This document shows positions 45,401 through 54,089 of a stretch of DNA of 64,000 bases, one piece after another; the first letter of the stretch is position 1; each line of letters opens with the position of its first letter. The notes beneath the pieces are model-generated. The model made no database searches and was not told the origin of the DNA. It worked only from the letters and a program-made list of their open reading frames with translations. The DNA lies in NCBI GenBank assembly GCA_023251075.1, contig JAHEZM010000015.1, positions 19,961 through 83,960 of the forward strand, in the 5' to 3' direction. The translations under genes and the position numbers were made by a program. The stretch is from Flavobacteriales bacterium. GTDB lineage: Bacteria > Bacteroidota > Bacteroidia > Flavobacteriales_C > GCA-002722245.

Positions 45401-47629
45401 CTGGCTCAGCCCACGGTTTTTTATTGGAGAGTCAGTCCTGATTCCTCTTACACTCACCAATTTTCATGGAAAAACAGCAGCTTCCAATACGTAACGGGAA
45501 AAACAGGTTGGGGGCAAGCACACTTTGGTCAGTTTAATGAAGATGATTTTTCATTTATCTCTCCCGATACAAACACAAAATCTTTTTCATTCTTCGAACA
45601 TGTCAGAAAACTGGAAGTGTTATCGACAATTCAAAGCAAAAACTATTTGTCGCTAGATGGTTCACAAGAATCTTTTTGGAAAATGGTACACAACACTCCC
45701 ATAAATATTAGTACCGACCCTCTAATCCAAGTTTCTGTGATTGATCATAAATCTTTAAAACCTTGGGAAACCAATAAAAAACCATTTTATGGACAAATTA
45801 ATGAGCCTGGAAATTCAGTAACCACGGTTACTCCATTTGGAGATAAAAACTTTTGGTTTCAATCTTATTGCAATAACGGAGGTTATTTTAAAGGCATTAA
45901 CGATCTTATTGACGCCATTAACGATAGTGATTTTGTGGCTATTTATACCTTCGGCAAAGTTGACTTTAAAAACACCTTTACCATACCTAATGATGGTCCG
46001 ATTTTTAAACAAAAATTAGACAATTTATTAGGCGCCAATGTAGATTCGCTTGAAAAAAATGGTAACTGTAGTACTGGAACCCCATATATTTTAATTGCAC
46101 AAAAAGGGAACCCGACTTTTGCAACAGAAGCATTTGCGCCTAATGCGTATAGCGTAAAATTAAGCAAGAATCTGAGGAACAACGGTATTTCAGGAAATAT
46201 ATACAGTCCGATTATAGGCCCCGTTAAACATTGGAATTCTCTCTATTGGGAAACAAAAACATTTGATGCGCCACACACCAAAGATACTATTGCAATCAAT
46301 GTGTATGGAATAAAAGACAACCTTGAAGAAACTCTGTTGCACACATTTATAGAAGAATCGGGAAGTGATTTACGGTTAGACACTATTGTTGATTCTACCA
46401 TGTACACCTATGTTCGTTTAGAGGCTTATCTTGCCGATGATTCAATGCACACCCCATTGCAATTTAAACGCTGGCAAATTGTGCACGATGAAATGATGGA
46501 AATAGCTATTAATCCACATGTGAAGTTTTCTTTAAGTTCAGATTCCATTCAAGAAGGAAATAAAATTCAAATGGAGGTTGCGTTTACTAACGTATCACAA
46601 GCTAATGCCGACGATATTCAGGTGGCCTACTGGTTCACTGATGCATCATTAACATCAAGCACGAAAAAATATATAATGTTACCCGCTTTAAAAGCCGATT
46701 CGACTTATATTCATAAAATTGATATTCCAACAATTGGTTTAACAGGTGCCAATCGTTTTTGGTATGAAATTAATCCTTTTAGTGGTGGTCCAAAAGCATG
46801 GCAAAGGGAGCAGCATCATTTCAATAATTTACTTGATTTTGAGTTTAAAGTATATTCAGATAAAATTAACCCTTTATTGGATGTAGTATTTGATGGTATT
46901 CATATTTTAAACGGAGATATTGTTTCACCTAAATCAGTAGTAACTATTCAAGTGAAAGATGAGAATCAATTCCTTGCTTTAGATGATGAAAATTTATTTC
47001 ACCTGTTTATTCTTTATCCGGATGAGAAATATCCAAAGCCTTTGGTAAAAGGAGAATATAAATTTGACCCGGCAACACTTCCTGATAACAAAAGTAAGAT
47101 CACTATTAATGAGAAGAAAGAGAACTACTTCGATAAGGAAGGACATTATGTATTGATGATTCAGGCGGTAGACAAATCAAAAAACAAATCAGGACTGGGT
47201 GATGGGACTTATGATTATCGTATTGAATTCGAAATTGTAAATCGATCAGAAATCACAGCAGTGTTAAACTACCCTAATCCTTTTACAACAAGTACTCAAT
47301 TTGTATTTACACTAACAGGATCTGAACTTCCAGATGATTTTAGAATTGAAATTATGAACATCACCGGTAAAATGGTAAAAGAAATTACTTTGACCGATTT
47401 GGGTGATATTCATATTGGAAGAAACATTACCAAATATAAATGGGATGGAACAGATAATTTTGGTGATCCATTGGCGAATGGTTTGTACTTATACAGAGTT
47501 ATTGCAAAAATTAACGGGAAAGATATCGATAACAGAGAAGTAAATGTTAGTAGTTCTCAAGGCGGTACTCAGCCTATAGAACAAAAATATTTCAAAGAAG
47601 GTTTTGGTAAACTTTATATTATGAGATAA
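42440..47629 (+). CDS. porU2: PorU2-like type IX secretion C25 cysteine peptidase
   Basis: This 1729-residue exported protein has a signal peptide (CSSYAQ), a PorU-like N-terminal region (YKFPVAKDGIYKITAATL), and a C25 (gingipain-type) catalytic domain with His645 in TFFGHAYG and Cys675 in IIANSCLIGN. Repeated beta-rich domains fill residues about 780-1600, and a FlgD-like end (YKWDGTDNFGDPLANGLYLY) finishes before FGKLYIMR. PorU sortases remove the sorting domain of T9SS cargo and attach cargo to A-LPS. This longer PorU2 form, paired with a PorV/PorQ-like barrel, is recognised by family, but its exact substrate is unknown. It is one of the largest genes in the window. Confidence 0.85.
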   Translation: MKRYFLIIVLLVLQCSSYAQKANNEWINYGGQQYYKFPVAKDGIYKITAATLSIAGITIGDPHNIQIFGRGEEQYIHVEGEDDGIFDPNDYILVYGRKNDGFFDTLMYDNQEDMVNPYYSLINDTIYYFLTTNNSLNNKRYLIETASNYNAFTPSPYFYHEQIQSYFNQYCGGITTSMGTNLPKYVSGEGWVGPTIFRGGSFKPNFSTPNFDSTGGKPTISASIVGLTNDGGTFGDHKLQISYNNTLLVDTIYEGHAMLKFDLTVPSSQWNYSSDILFKSDASLVATVDRSAVGYVKLRYSRKYDLDNATNFKMQVPNGNNNKAYLLISNFNAQNTPAWIFDLSNNIKIPVKKNGSQYQALVGNSVDNLKDCFLTSEADFINVSTLETAVSTTVFEDFEHSSNTNTAGAFDYYIITTKELKNEAKNYQTYRNLTGYKVAIIDIEELYMQYGLGIRKHPMAIRSFARDIIKNWGQTPKYFFLVGKSVQSGFPDSQSNSNSVNNSSRSANYKNNLVPTFGYPGSDVYLTATISDTSLYDPDIAIGRISVQSSSELADYLQKVKDYESNTADYWMKRVLHFGGGTDQDQGDLFASYLNAYKNTIEGVHFGGKVNTYLKNTTDPLQLNVSDSIRTNITNGSSIMTFFGHAYGTGFDQNIDAPATYDNYKKYPLIIANSCLIGNIHQPTKASGSEDWVIIKDRGAIGFLASVSLGIPGPLDSYSSNFYRNLGKDMYGKGLGSIMRQTIHDVEKNGNIFNDDDPYIQDVCMMMTLQADPAIVLNAHLKPDYTIYGSNGTTQPTVETIPKEISTTLNSFKIELTISNIGQAVDDSMSVQIIRVFPNGKLQDSIYIVKIPSVLYQTKLTFEIPVDLINGVGLNTFKILVDSENKIAELSEINNSYDLVVDIKSSALNPIYPYNYAIVPTPSVVLKASTNDPFAPSRKYVMQIDTNKSFTSPTLYETIEKGGVIEWDPKTDQNLSAFFSSFPNSTTLAQPTVFYWRVSPDSSYTHQFSWKNSSFQYVTGKTGWGQAHFGQFNEDDFSFISPDTNTKSFSFFEHVRKLEVLSTIQSKNYLSLDGSQESFWKMVHNTPINISTDPLIQVSVIDHKSLKPWETNKKPFYGQINEPGNSVTTVTPFGDKNFWFQSYCNNGGYFKGINDLIDAINDSDFVAIYTFGKVDFKNTFTIPNDGPIFKQKLDNLLGANVDSLEKNGNCSTGTPYILIAQKGNPTFATEAFAPNAYSVKLSKNLRNNGISGNIYSPIIGPVKHWNSLYWETKTFDAPHTKDTIAINVYGIKDNLEETLLHTFIEESGSDLRLDTIVDSTMYTYVRLEAYLADDSMHTPLQFKRWQIVHDEMMEIAINPHVKFSLSSDSIQEGNKIQMEVAFTNVSQANADDIQVAYWFTDASLTSSTKKYIMLPALKADSTYIHKIDIPTIGLTGANRFWYEINPFSGGPKAWQREQHHFNNLLDFEFKVYSDKINPLLDVVFDGIHILNGDIVSPKSVVTIQVKDENQFLALDDENLFHLFILYPDEKYPKPLVKGEYKFDPATLPDNKSKITINEKKENYFDKEGHYVLMIQAVDKSKNKSGLGDGTYDYRIEFEIVNRSEITAVLNYPNPFTTSTQFVFTLTGSELPDDFRIEIMNITGKMVKEITLTDLGDIHIGRNITKYKWDGTDNFGDPLANGLYLYRVIAKINGKDIDNREVNVSSSQGGTQPIEQKYFKEGFGKLYIMR

Positions 47630-47677
47630 GGTATCAGGAAGCTATATTAGCGTTTCACTAATTCTTTTCAATATCAA

Positions 47678-49297
47678 ATGCTTCAGAAATTCAAATATTT
47701 TACTTTAGCTATTCTTTCGGGAATATTGATTTCTCTCGCTTTTCCTCCATTCGATTTTACTTTGGGTATTTTTGTAGCGCTGATTCCAATGCTATACATT
47801 GAGCATCGTCTCTTTGAAAACAAAACAAAAAACATCAAAATTTTTGGATACGCATACCTCACTTTTTTTACCTGGAATTTAGTGGACTGTTGGTGGTTGT
47901 ATTACGCTGCAAAAATAGAAGGTCTCGCTTTCGAGGTCTTGGCCAATAGTTTACTTTTTGCTTTGATGTTTCTATTATTCAGCCTATCCAAAAAACATCT
48001 TCCTCATAAATTATGGCCTGTTTCTTTTATATGTCTGTGGCTAAGTTTAGAGTTTTTGCATTTTCAAGATTGGGAATTGTCGTGGCCTTGGTTGAGCTTA
48101 GGAAATGTATTTGCAAATCAACCTTACCTTATTCAATGGTACGAATTTACTGGTGTTTTAGGGGGAACGCTGTGGGTGCTGGCACTTAATTATATGCTCT
48201 TCTTATGCTTCCTAAAATACAGAGAACACAAAGTTTTTAATCATCAGGTATTTAGATTACTTCTTCGTGCTGATTTCTATTTATTGGCGCCCATTGTTCT
48301 TTCTGTGGGTTTATACTTTAGTTATGTAGAAGAAGAGAATCCGGTACAGATAGTAGTTGCACAACCTAATATTGATCCTTACAGCGAGAAATTTAGAGAT
48401 ATGAGCCCAGAACAACAAATTGCAAAGGCTCTTCAGCTTTCTTATTCAAAATTAAGTACAAAAACAGATTATCTTCTTCTTCCTGAAACAGCAATTCAAG
48501 GACAAGAATGGGAGGAGAAATTAAATGATTCAAGGAATATTAATTTTCTAAAATCAGTAGTAAACAAATTTCCTCAACTTAAAATAGTAAGTGGCATTGC
48601 GTCTTACGGATTAGTTTTTCCAAAAGACACTCATGAATTACCTGTTTCTTACCGTAAATTCTATAGTGATGATCAATATTACGAATCGTATAATGCGGCA
48701 ATTCAAATAGATTCTTCCTCTAAATATCAGCTGTACCATAAATCTCTTTTGGTAATGGGAGCTGAGCGAGTTCCCTTTCAAAAATACTTTCCCTCATTGG
48801 CTCAATTATCAATGGATTTCGGTGGTCCGGCAGGAACTTTAGGCTCACAAGAAACAAGATCTGTATTTACTTCACCAAAAAACACTAAAGTAGCACCTAT
48901 TATCTGTTATGAATCTATTTATTCCGATTATGTAACGGAGTATGTTAGAAATGGAGCTAACTTATTATTTATTCTTACTAATGATGGGTGGTGGGATGAC
49001 ACTCCTGGATATAAACAACATTTTGCTTTTGCAAGATTAAGAGCCATTGAAAACAGAAGAAGTATTGCCCGATCAGCAAACACAGGAGTTTCGGGTTTCA
49101 TAGATCAAAAAGGAAATATTATAGCACAAACAGAATGGTGGAAAGACGATGCTCTGGCAGGAACATTAAATGCCAATGAAAAGCTCACCATTTTTTCTCA
49201 ATTCCCTTATTTAATTGGCGGTATTGCATTAATTGGGTTGATGAGTATTACCATATTTTATTTCTACTACCGGTTCCAGAAAAAACCAAGTCATTAA
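47678..49297 (+). CDS. lnt: Apolipoprotein N-acyltransferase
   Basis: This 539-residue protein has an N-terminal bundle of membrane helices (to about residue 210) and a periplasmic nitrilase-like domain with the Glu-Lys-Cys triad: Glu in LLPETAIQG, Lys in YHKSLLVMGAERVPF and Cys in PIICYESIYS. It adds the third acyl chain to lipoproteins, fitting the many lipoproteins here. It follows porU2 by 48 bp and ends at a strong terminator. Confidence 0.95.
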   Translation: MLQKFKYFTLAILSGILISLAFPPFDFTLGIFVALIPMLYIEHRLFENKTKNIKIFGYAYLTFFTWNLVDCWWLYYAAKIEGLAFEVLANSLLFALMFLLFSLSKKHLPHKLWPVSFICLWLSLEFLHFQDWELSWPWLSLGNVFANQPYLIQWYEFTGVLGGTLWVLALNYMLFLCFLKYREHKVFNHQVFRLLLRADFYLLAPIVLSVGLYFSYVEEENPVQIVVAQPNIDPYSEKFRDMSPEQQIAKALQLSYSKLSTKTDYLLLPETAIQGQEWEEKLNDSRNINFLKSVVNKFPQLKIVSGIASYGLVFPKDTHELPVSYRKFYSDDQYYESYNAAIQIDSSSKYQLYHKSLLVMGAERVPFQKYFPSLAQLSMDFGGPAGTLGSQETRSVFTSPKNTKVAPIICYESIYSDYVTEYVRNGANLLFILTNDGWWDDTPGYKQHFAFARLRAIENRRSIARSANTGVSGFIDQKGNIIAQTEWWKDDALAGTLNANEKLTIFSQFPYLIGGIALIGLMSITIFYFYYRFQKKPSH

Positions 49298-49302
49298 AAA
49301 CA

Positions 49303-49334
49303 AAAAATCCTAAGTGTTTGCACTTAGGATTTTT
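49303..49334. terminator. Bidirectional terminator between lnt and the universal stress gene
   Basis: A perfect 14-bp stem (AAAAATCCTAAGTG/CACTTAGGATTTTT) with loop TTTG lies between convergent genes. Confidence 0.93.
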
Positions 49335-49352
49335 TCATGAGTATAATTCTTT

Positions 49353-50186
49353 TTACAATGTTCTGTTATTATACATTGGATTTTTCTCTGTAAAATCTTT
49401 GGTTGGATTTACCGTTAACACCGGAATTTGTGCTTCGTTGGTAATTAATGCTTCTTCATCTTGTTTAAATAATGGATTTAAACTTCTGTAGTTAAGGTTA
49501 ATGATCGCAATTAAATCGGCATCAACACTTACTGAATAGTGAATACATTGTTTAGAGAAATCGCCATCTTCATCGCTAATTTTAACCACTAAAGGTACAT
49601 TCTGTTGAATGAAATATTTTTTAGCGTGGGCTACGTTGGCATCCATTGCTTTTTTATTAAATGGATCGTTGTCTTTCGCCGCAAAAATATGAACGGTTGA
49701 TCCTAAATGCTTGGCCATGCTGGCAGTCATTTCCAATTTCAATTTGGTTTCTGCCGACAAGTCGATTGGAAAAACAATATTGCTGTATTTTTCAGGAACT
49801 CGCTTATCCTGAACAACAATAAAAGGAATAGCAGAATTGGTAATAATTTTCATTGCGTAGCTACCTACTAAATGTTGGATTCCTCTTCTACCATGAGTTC
49901 CCATAATAATTAACTGAACTTCCATAATCTCAGCAACCAAAGGCACTTGTTTTAAAAAGTCACCAGCCACTACTTTAGATTCGGCCTTAATACCCGAAGC
50001 TATAATTTCATCAACAATTGGTTTCAACTTTTTATGTGTTCCTTCAATTTGAGAATCCTTCTCCACTACGTGTAGAACAATAATTTGCCCTTTCATTATT
50101 GTGGCTATTTTTTTAGCATGTGATATTGCCGTGATAGCTACTGAGGAGAAGTCGGTTGGGATTAAGATTTTGTAGGTTGTTTCCAT
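49353..50186 (-). CDS. Universal stress protein, two UspA domains
   Basis: This 277-residue protein has two UspA-type domains (about 1-140 and 141-277). The first has the ATP-binding-like motif GTHGRRGIQHLVGS after IIMG; the second is more divergent and lacks a clear copy. It likely binds nucleotide in the cytoplasm under stress. It is monocistronic, separated from the metal cluster by 81 bp. Confidence 0.88.
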   Translation of the reverse strand: METTYKILIPTDFSSVAITAISHAKKIATIMKGQIIVLHVVEKDSQIEGTHKKLKPIVDEIIASGIKAESKVVAGDFLKQVPLVAEIMEVQLIIMGTHGRRGIQHLVGSYAMKIITNSAIPFIVVQDKRVPEKYSNIVFPIDLSAETKLKLEMTASMAKHLGSTVHIFAAKDNDPFNKKAMDANVAHAKKYFIQQNVPLVVKISDEDGDFSKQCIHYSVSVDADLIAIINLNYRSLNPLFKQDEEALITNEAQIPVLTVNPTKDFTEKNPMYNNRTL

Positions 50187-50267
50187 GCGTTAAGGTTATA
50201 TAAGCAATGTGATTAAGTTATACAAAAATATATAATTATTGCATTCAATTAGTCAATATAGGAAAAT

Positions 50268-51269
50268 TCAGTCATGATTTTTAGCTCTGCGGAAAAAATA
50301 ATGCTGAACAGCTAATTCCACCACCGGATAAAAATGGCTGTAGGAGCGCTTAATAAGAGGAGCCATAAGCGACAAATCAATACGTGTGTTAGAATTTATG
50401 ATTGCCTGAATTCCCGGACAAATATCCAAATAGCTTCCTCTTAAAAGTAATGGAGTGTTTATTGGTATTTCTTGTGTGCCTCCGTATTGATATACCTTTG
50501 CATCTTCGTAGCTTTTACCTATGAATTCCAAATAAATATTCCAATTGGTTTGCTTGTAAGATTCATAAACTTTAGGGTAAATCAAATAACCAAAGGATAG
50601 ATTATATTTTAGAGCTCTGCCATAAATTACTTCTGTAGAAATTAATTGGCCACTTATTGGATCTGGTGCCAACCCTTCATACATTTTAGGAATGATTGCT
50701 CCTCCTGTAAGTGAAACAGCAAATTTATTTTTTAAGTAAGTCAGTATTAATCCTGCGCCCCACCCTCCCGTATCATCTACTAAATTGGGTTCGGCTTCAT
50801 CATGCGCTACAGAAATCCCCGACCATTCCCCATAAACGGCAGCTCTTAAATGTTCATTTTGCCTATCGTAAGTCAAAAAACGGTACTTGCCATATAAATA
50901 CATTCCATTAAACAAGTAAGGATAAGGCAAGCCTCTTTGAAAACTTCCGGTAGAATATACTACTCCATTGGGGGTATGCGTGTGGGTAACTAAATTATTA
51001 GGGAAATTAACTCCATGATGATTAGATGCGCTCCAGGAGGCATAAATACTGAATTTCGATCCCATCCCGTACATCAATCTAACTACATTCAGGTTGCGTA
51101 AAGTACCATTCTCAATAAATGAATTGTTCATTACTCTCAACCCCAATACTCCTTTTGGAACATTACTGGCGTTATCCGATAAAGGAAATAGCTCTTGAGA
51201 AAACAAAGAGGAAAATTGAAGCGTGAACGCCAACCATACAAATTGCTTTATGTTCTTAAAGCGTAACAA
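50268..51269 (-). CDS. Outer-membrane beta-barrel protein of the metal-handling cluster
   Basis: This 333-residue protein has a signal peptide (FSSLFSQ) and alternating strand pattern of an outer-membrane barrel, with aromatic residues and a final Phe-rich strand (VVELAVQHYFFRRA). It begins with TTG at 51269 (no closer ATG gives a signal peptide), overlapping the upstream HMA gene by 14 bp, so the two are translationally coupled. Its pairing with an exported HMA protein suggests a role in metal export or uptake across the outer membrane; this is inference. It is not related at sequence level to a family I can name. Confidence 0.7.
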   Translation of the reverse strand: MLRFKNIKQFVWLAFTLQFSSLFSQELFPLSDNASNVPKGVLGLRVMNNSFIENGTLRNLNVVRLMYGMGSKFSIYASWSASNHHGVNFPNNLVTHTHTPNGVVYSTGSFQRGLPYPYLFNGMYLYGKYRFLTYDRQNEHLRAAVYGEWSGISVAHDEAEPNLVDDTGGWGAGLILTYLKNKFAVSLTGGAIIPKMYEGLAPDPISGQLISTEVIYGRALKYNLSFGYLIYPKVYESYKQTNWNIYLEFIGKSYEDAKVYQYGGTQEIPINTPLLLRGSYLDICPGIQAIINSNTRIDLSLMAPLIKRSYSHFYPVVELAVQHYFFRRAKNHD

Positions 51270-51759
51270 AATATGTTTTTACTTTTTTGTCTGTGGTGCC
51301 GCACACGTTTTTTAAAAGTGGCTTCCAGGAAGCAAGATCAGTTTTGGTAAGATAATCTTGTCCCACCAACTTTAAAACTACATTCCCATTCAAATTTTTA
51401 TTTCCCGTTTTAAGAAATTGATAATTATTTCCTTCGAAGGTGAAGCAATAGTTATCAGTGATATCAACCTTATTGAATTTAAAACCTATTTGTAGCGATC
51501 TAACCGAAAACCCTGCGTCTACTACCGCTTTAGCTAATTTAGCTATTTCGATTTTAGTGTTTTTCTTAAAAAATATTTTGGCTTCTGTTTGCTTCAGGTT
51601 CATTGCTACACTATCCACAAAGGGTAATTTTCTTACCCGCAATTCCACTCCTTTTGCACAGGCAGAACAAGTAAGTCCGTTAATTCCAATTGTTGCACTT
51701 GAAAACTGTGCCCTTAAAGGCAAAACCAAAACTATAAACAGCCAAAAAATATGTTTCAC
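51256..51759 (-). CDS. Exported heavy-metal-associated (HMA) domain protein
   Basis: This 167-residue protein has a signal peptide (LVLPLRAQ) and an HMA domain (about 19-90) with the metal-binding motif GLTCSACAKGVELRV, a variant of GMTCxxC. A second half with NYCFTFEGNNYQF and KNVCGTTDKK follows. Bacterial HMA proteins such as CopZ are usually cytoplasmic or part of P-type ATPases; an exported one resembles MerP. The start is GTG at 51759. It is divergent from the plus-strand metal genes and coupled to the barrel gene. Confidence 0.82.
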   Translation of the reverse strand: MKHIFWLFIVLVLPLRAQFSSATIGINGLTCSACAKGVELRVRKLPFVDSVAMNLKQTEAKIFFKKNTKIEIAKLAKAVVDAGFSVRSLQIGFKFNKVDITDNYCFTFEGNNYQFLKTGNKNLNGNVVLKLVGQDYLTKTDLASWKPLLKNVCGTTDKKVKTYFVTL

Positions 51760-51824
51760 ATAAGGAAGATATTGATTTTAATTATTTCACCGGAATAAAT
51801 TTTTACTATTTTTACTAATCTGAG

Positions 51825-52193
51825 ATGAATAAAATTATTGCCATATCATTGTTGTGTGCTATCTCTTTTCACACTTTTAGCAAGGCCATTGTGTTGTTCA
51901 ATTTCAAAATAAATCAAAGTGAAATAGCCCAAAAATATTGCGAAAACAAAGCAAAACCAAAAATGAAGTGTGGTGGTAAATGTCATTTGATGAAAAAATT
52001 AAAGGAGGAGGAAAACAAAGAAAAAAATCCAATTTCAAGCGACTCAAAAGAGAAAACAGAAACACAATATTTTAGTGAAATTTCTTTTTTATTCCATCAC
52101 CGAATCATCGAATCATCGAATCATCAAATTGCTTATCGCGCTCTCCTTTCTCATACTTACACTCACACGATTTTCTCTCCTCCTAAATGCTAA
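51825..52193 (+). CDS. Small Cys-rich exported or membrane protein of the metal cluster
   Basis: This 122-residue protein has an N-terminal hydrophobic segment (about 3-24), then KYCENKAKPKMKCGGKCHLMKKLKEE, where three Cys, one His and two Met could bind a metal. I recall short proteins of this type next to copper genes in Bacteroidota. An octanucleotide array (52101-52124) lies inside its 3' half and encodes an atypical RIIESSNHQ segment. It begins the rightward metal operon. No established function. Confidence 0.7.
   Translation: MNKIIAISLLCAISFHTFSKAIVLFNFKINQSEIAQKYCENKAKPKMKCGGKCHLMKKLKEEENKEKNPISSDSKEKTETQYFSEISFLFHHRIIESSNHQIAYRALLSHTYTHTIFSPPKC
52101..52124. repeat. Octanucleotide array CGAATCAT, three units
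   Basis: Three perfect CGAATCAT units inside the 51825 gene. Three units equal 24 bp and keep the frame; gain or loss of one would shift it. Confidence 0.7.
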
Positions 52194-52235
52194 TCCTTTT
52201 TAAAGGTTTTTAGTGTTTAATTTCATTTTTATTTA

Positions 52236-53306
52236 ATGCGTAAAATAATAGAGTGCTTGGCTCTGTCTGCTTTATTGAGCAGCAGCGCACAAGCACAAAT
52301 CGATAGCAACGCTGTTTGCGAAAATGCTTCTTGCTGCAGCAAAGAAGTTGGTTTACCTGCGGGTTTGATGCTGGGACATATTCATCCCAAAGGGGAATGG
52401 ATGATATCGTATCGTTATATGAATATGTCGATGGAAGGAATACAACAAGGAGTTAGTGCTCTTTCAAGCGATGCCCTTTTCAAAAGTTACGTAATGGCGC
52501 CTGAAGAAATGCAAATGAATATGCATATGCTCATGGCAATGTATGGCGTAAATAAACGCTTAACCCTTATGGGAATGATTAACTACAACACTAATCTGAT
52601 GCATATGCAGATGTTTGGTGAAGGAGAAAATCATGTTCATGATGGTAGTACCCAATCTGCAGATGAACACCATATGCATTCAATGGGTTTTGGCGATATT
52701 AAACTATATGGTATATATGCGCTCATCAACAAACAAAAACACAAATTGATGTTGAATGCCGGATTGTCCATTCCTACAGGAACAACAACCATAGTGGGTG
52801 ATGTAAATGGGATACCGGCTTATATAAATAAACGCTTGCCCTATATGATGCAATTAGGTTCGGGTACATTTGATGTGCTTCCTGGAATTAGTTATTTATA
52901 CCACAAAAAAACCTCAACCATTGGTATTCAAAGCAATGCGAACATTCGTTTAGGATACAATAAAATTGGATATAGTTTAGGTAACGAAATTTCTACGAGC
53001 ACTTGGTATGCTTACCGATGGTTAACTTTTTTAAGTTCATCGTTAAGAGCTGAATTTAGCGTTAGCGAACAAATTTATGGTGCCGACGCCTCATTGTATG
53101 CCTACAATGAACCTGCTGCAAATTCAAAAAACTATGGAGGGCAACGAGGTGTTATTTATTTAGGTTCTGTTTGGCAACCCTTTTCAGGCACATGCAAAAG
53201 ATGGCAATTGGCAGCAGAATTTGGAATACCTGTTTATCAAAATGTAAATGGTATTCAATCCCCTTCAAAATATTTTATTAATACAAATTTGAATGTTGTT
53301 TTTTAA
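52236..53306 (+). CDS. Met/His-rich outer-membrane barrel protein (probable copper-related)
   Basis: This 356-residue protein has a signal peptide (SSAQAQ), a Cys pair (ENASCCSKE) and a remarkable density of Met and His: YRYMNMSMEG, QMNMHMLMAMYG, NLMHMQMFGEG, HVHDG, EHHMHSMGFG. MxM motifs are typical Cu(I) sites in CusB/CusF, CopK and similar. The rest reads as beta strands of a barrel. The next gene is MbnP-like, supporting copper. I infer an outer-membrane copper transporter or sensor; direct evidence is only composition and context. Confidence 0.8.
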   Translation: MRKIIECLALSALLSSSAQAQIDSNAVCENASCCSKEVGLPAGLMLGHIHPKGEWMISYRYMNMSMEGIQQGVSALSSDALFKSYVMAPEEMQMNMHMLMAMYGVNKRLTLMGMINYNTNLMHMQMFGEGENHVHDGSTQSADEHHMHSMGFGDIKLYGIYALINKQKHKLMLNAGLSIPTGTTTIVGDVNGIPAYINKRLPYMMQLGSGTFDVLPGISYLYHKKTSTIGIQSNANIRLGYNKIGYSLGNEISTSTWYAYRWLTFLSSSLRAEFSVSEQIYGADASLYAYNEPAANSKNYGGQRGVIYLGSVWQPFSGTCKRWQLAAEFGIPVYQNVNGIQSPSKYFINTNLNVVF

Positions 53307-53315
53307 ACTAATTCT

Positions 53316-54089
53316 ATGAAAAAAATTATAGCTTATATCTTAACGCTTTCTCTATGCATTAGCGCATGTAAAAAGCCAAAAAATGAAGAAGACAATAATA
53401 ACAATACCATTGTTCCAAAAGGAACGTTGATGTTTCATCTGCATACCTACATCGATGATAACGAAGTAGATTTATACAATGCAAGCTATGCTAATAATGA
53501 TGGAAGAAATATTTCTTTGAGTATAGCACAACTTTATATTTCAGAAATCGAGCTGATAAAATTAGATGGCTCTACTTACCTCATTCCAAACAACAAAATA
53601 TTTAAGGTGCTTGAAGAAGAAACTTTCCTAGCGGGCGATGTGCCTGTGGGAAATTACAAAGGTATTCGATTTAAAGTGGGACTAAACAGTAGCGAAAATG
53701 CTCTTAATCCAGGAGCTTCCAGCGATTCAGCAATGTTAAAACACAGCGAAATGTGGATGAATAATACAGCCCAACCCGATGGATATGTTTTTATGAATGT
53801 ACAAGGAACAATAGACACCACTTCTGATTTAAGTGGAAGCATGATTCCTTTCACTTATAAAATGGGTGGCAACAGCAATTACAAACAAGTAACGATGCCC
53901 GAACAAAACTTCAGTATAATGGAAGCTCAAACACAATATGCACATATGAAAATCAATTACAATAAATTATTTCACGGCATTCAGCTCAATCAATTGAGCA
54001 ATTTGTTGGTGCAGAATTTAAGTGACAACAGCAGTGCATTGGCACTAAAAATTGTAAATAATATTCCAACCATGTTTGAATATGAGTAA
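53316..54089 (+). CDS. MbnP-like lipoprotein
   Basis: This 257-residue protein has a lipobox (CISAC, Cys about 17), a KPKNEEDNNNN linker and the MbnP-type core: LMFHLHTYIDDNEVDLYNA, LYISEIELIKLDG, GNYKGIRFKVGLN and MNNTAQPDGYVFMNVQG. MbnP proteins are associated with copper and the methanobactin system. It follows the Met/His-rich barrel by 9 bp and overlaps the cytochrome gene by 8 bp, so it belongs to one operon. The copper role is inference. Confidence 0.85.
   Translation: MKKIIAYILTLSLCISACKKPKNEEDNNNNTIVPKGTLMFHLHTYIDDNEVDLYNASYANNDGRNISLSIAQLYISEIELIKLDGSTYLIPNNKIFKVLEEETFLAGDVPVGNYKGIRFKVGLNSSENALNPGASSDSAMLKHSEMWMNNTAQPDGYVFMNVQGTIDTTSDLSGSMIPFTYKMGGNSNYKQVTMPEQNFSIMEAQTQYAHMKINYNKLFHGIQLNQLSNLLVQNLSDNSSALALKIVNNIPTMFEYE

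Noticed and set aside
52101..52124. CRISPR-like short direct repeats
   Set aside because: The units are contiguous 7- or 8-bp arrays without unique spacers, and no cas genes are present.
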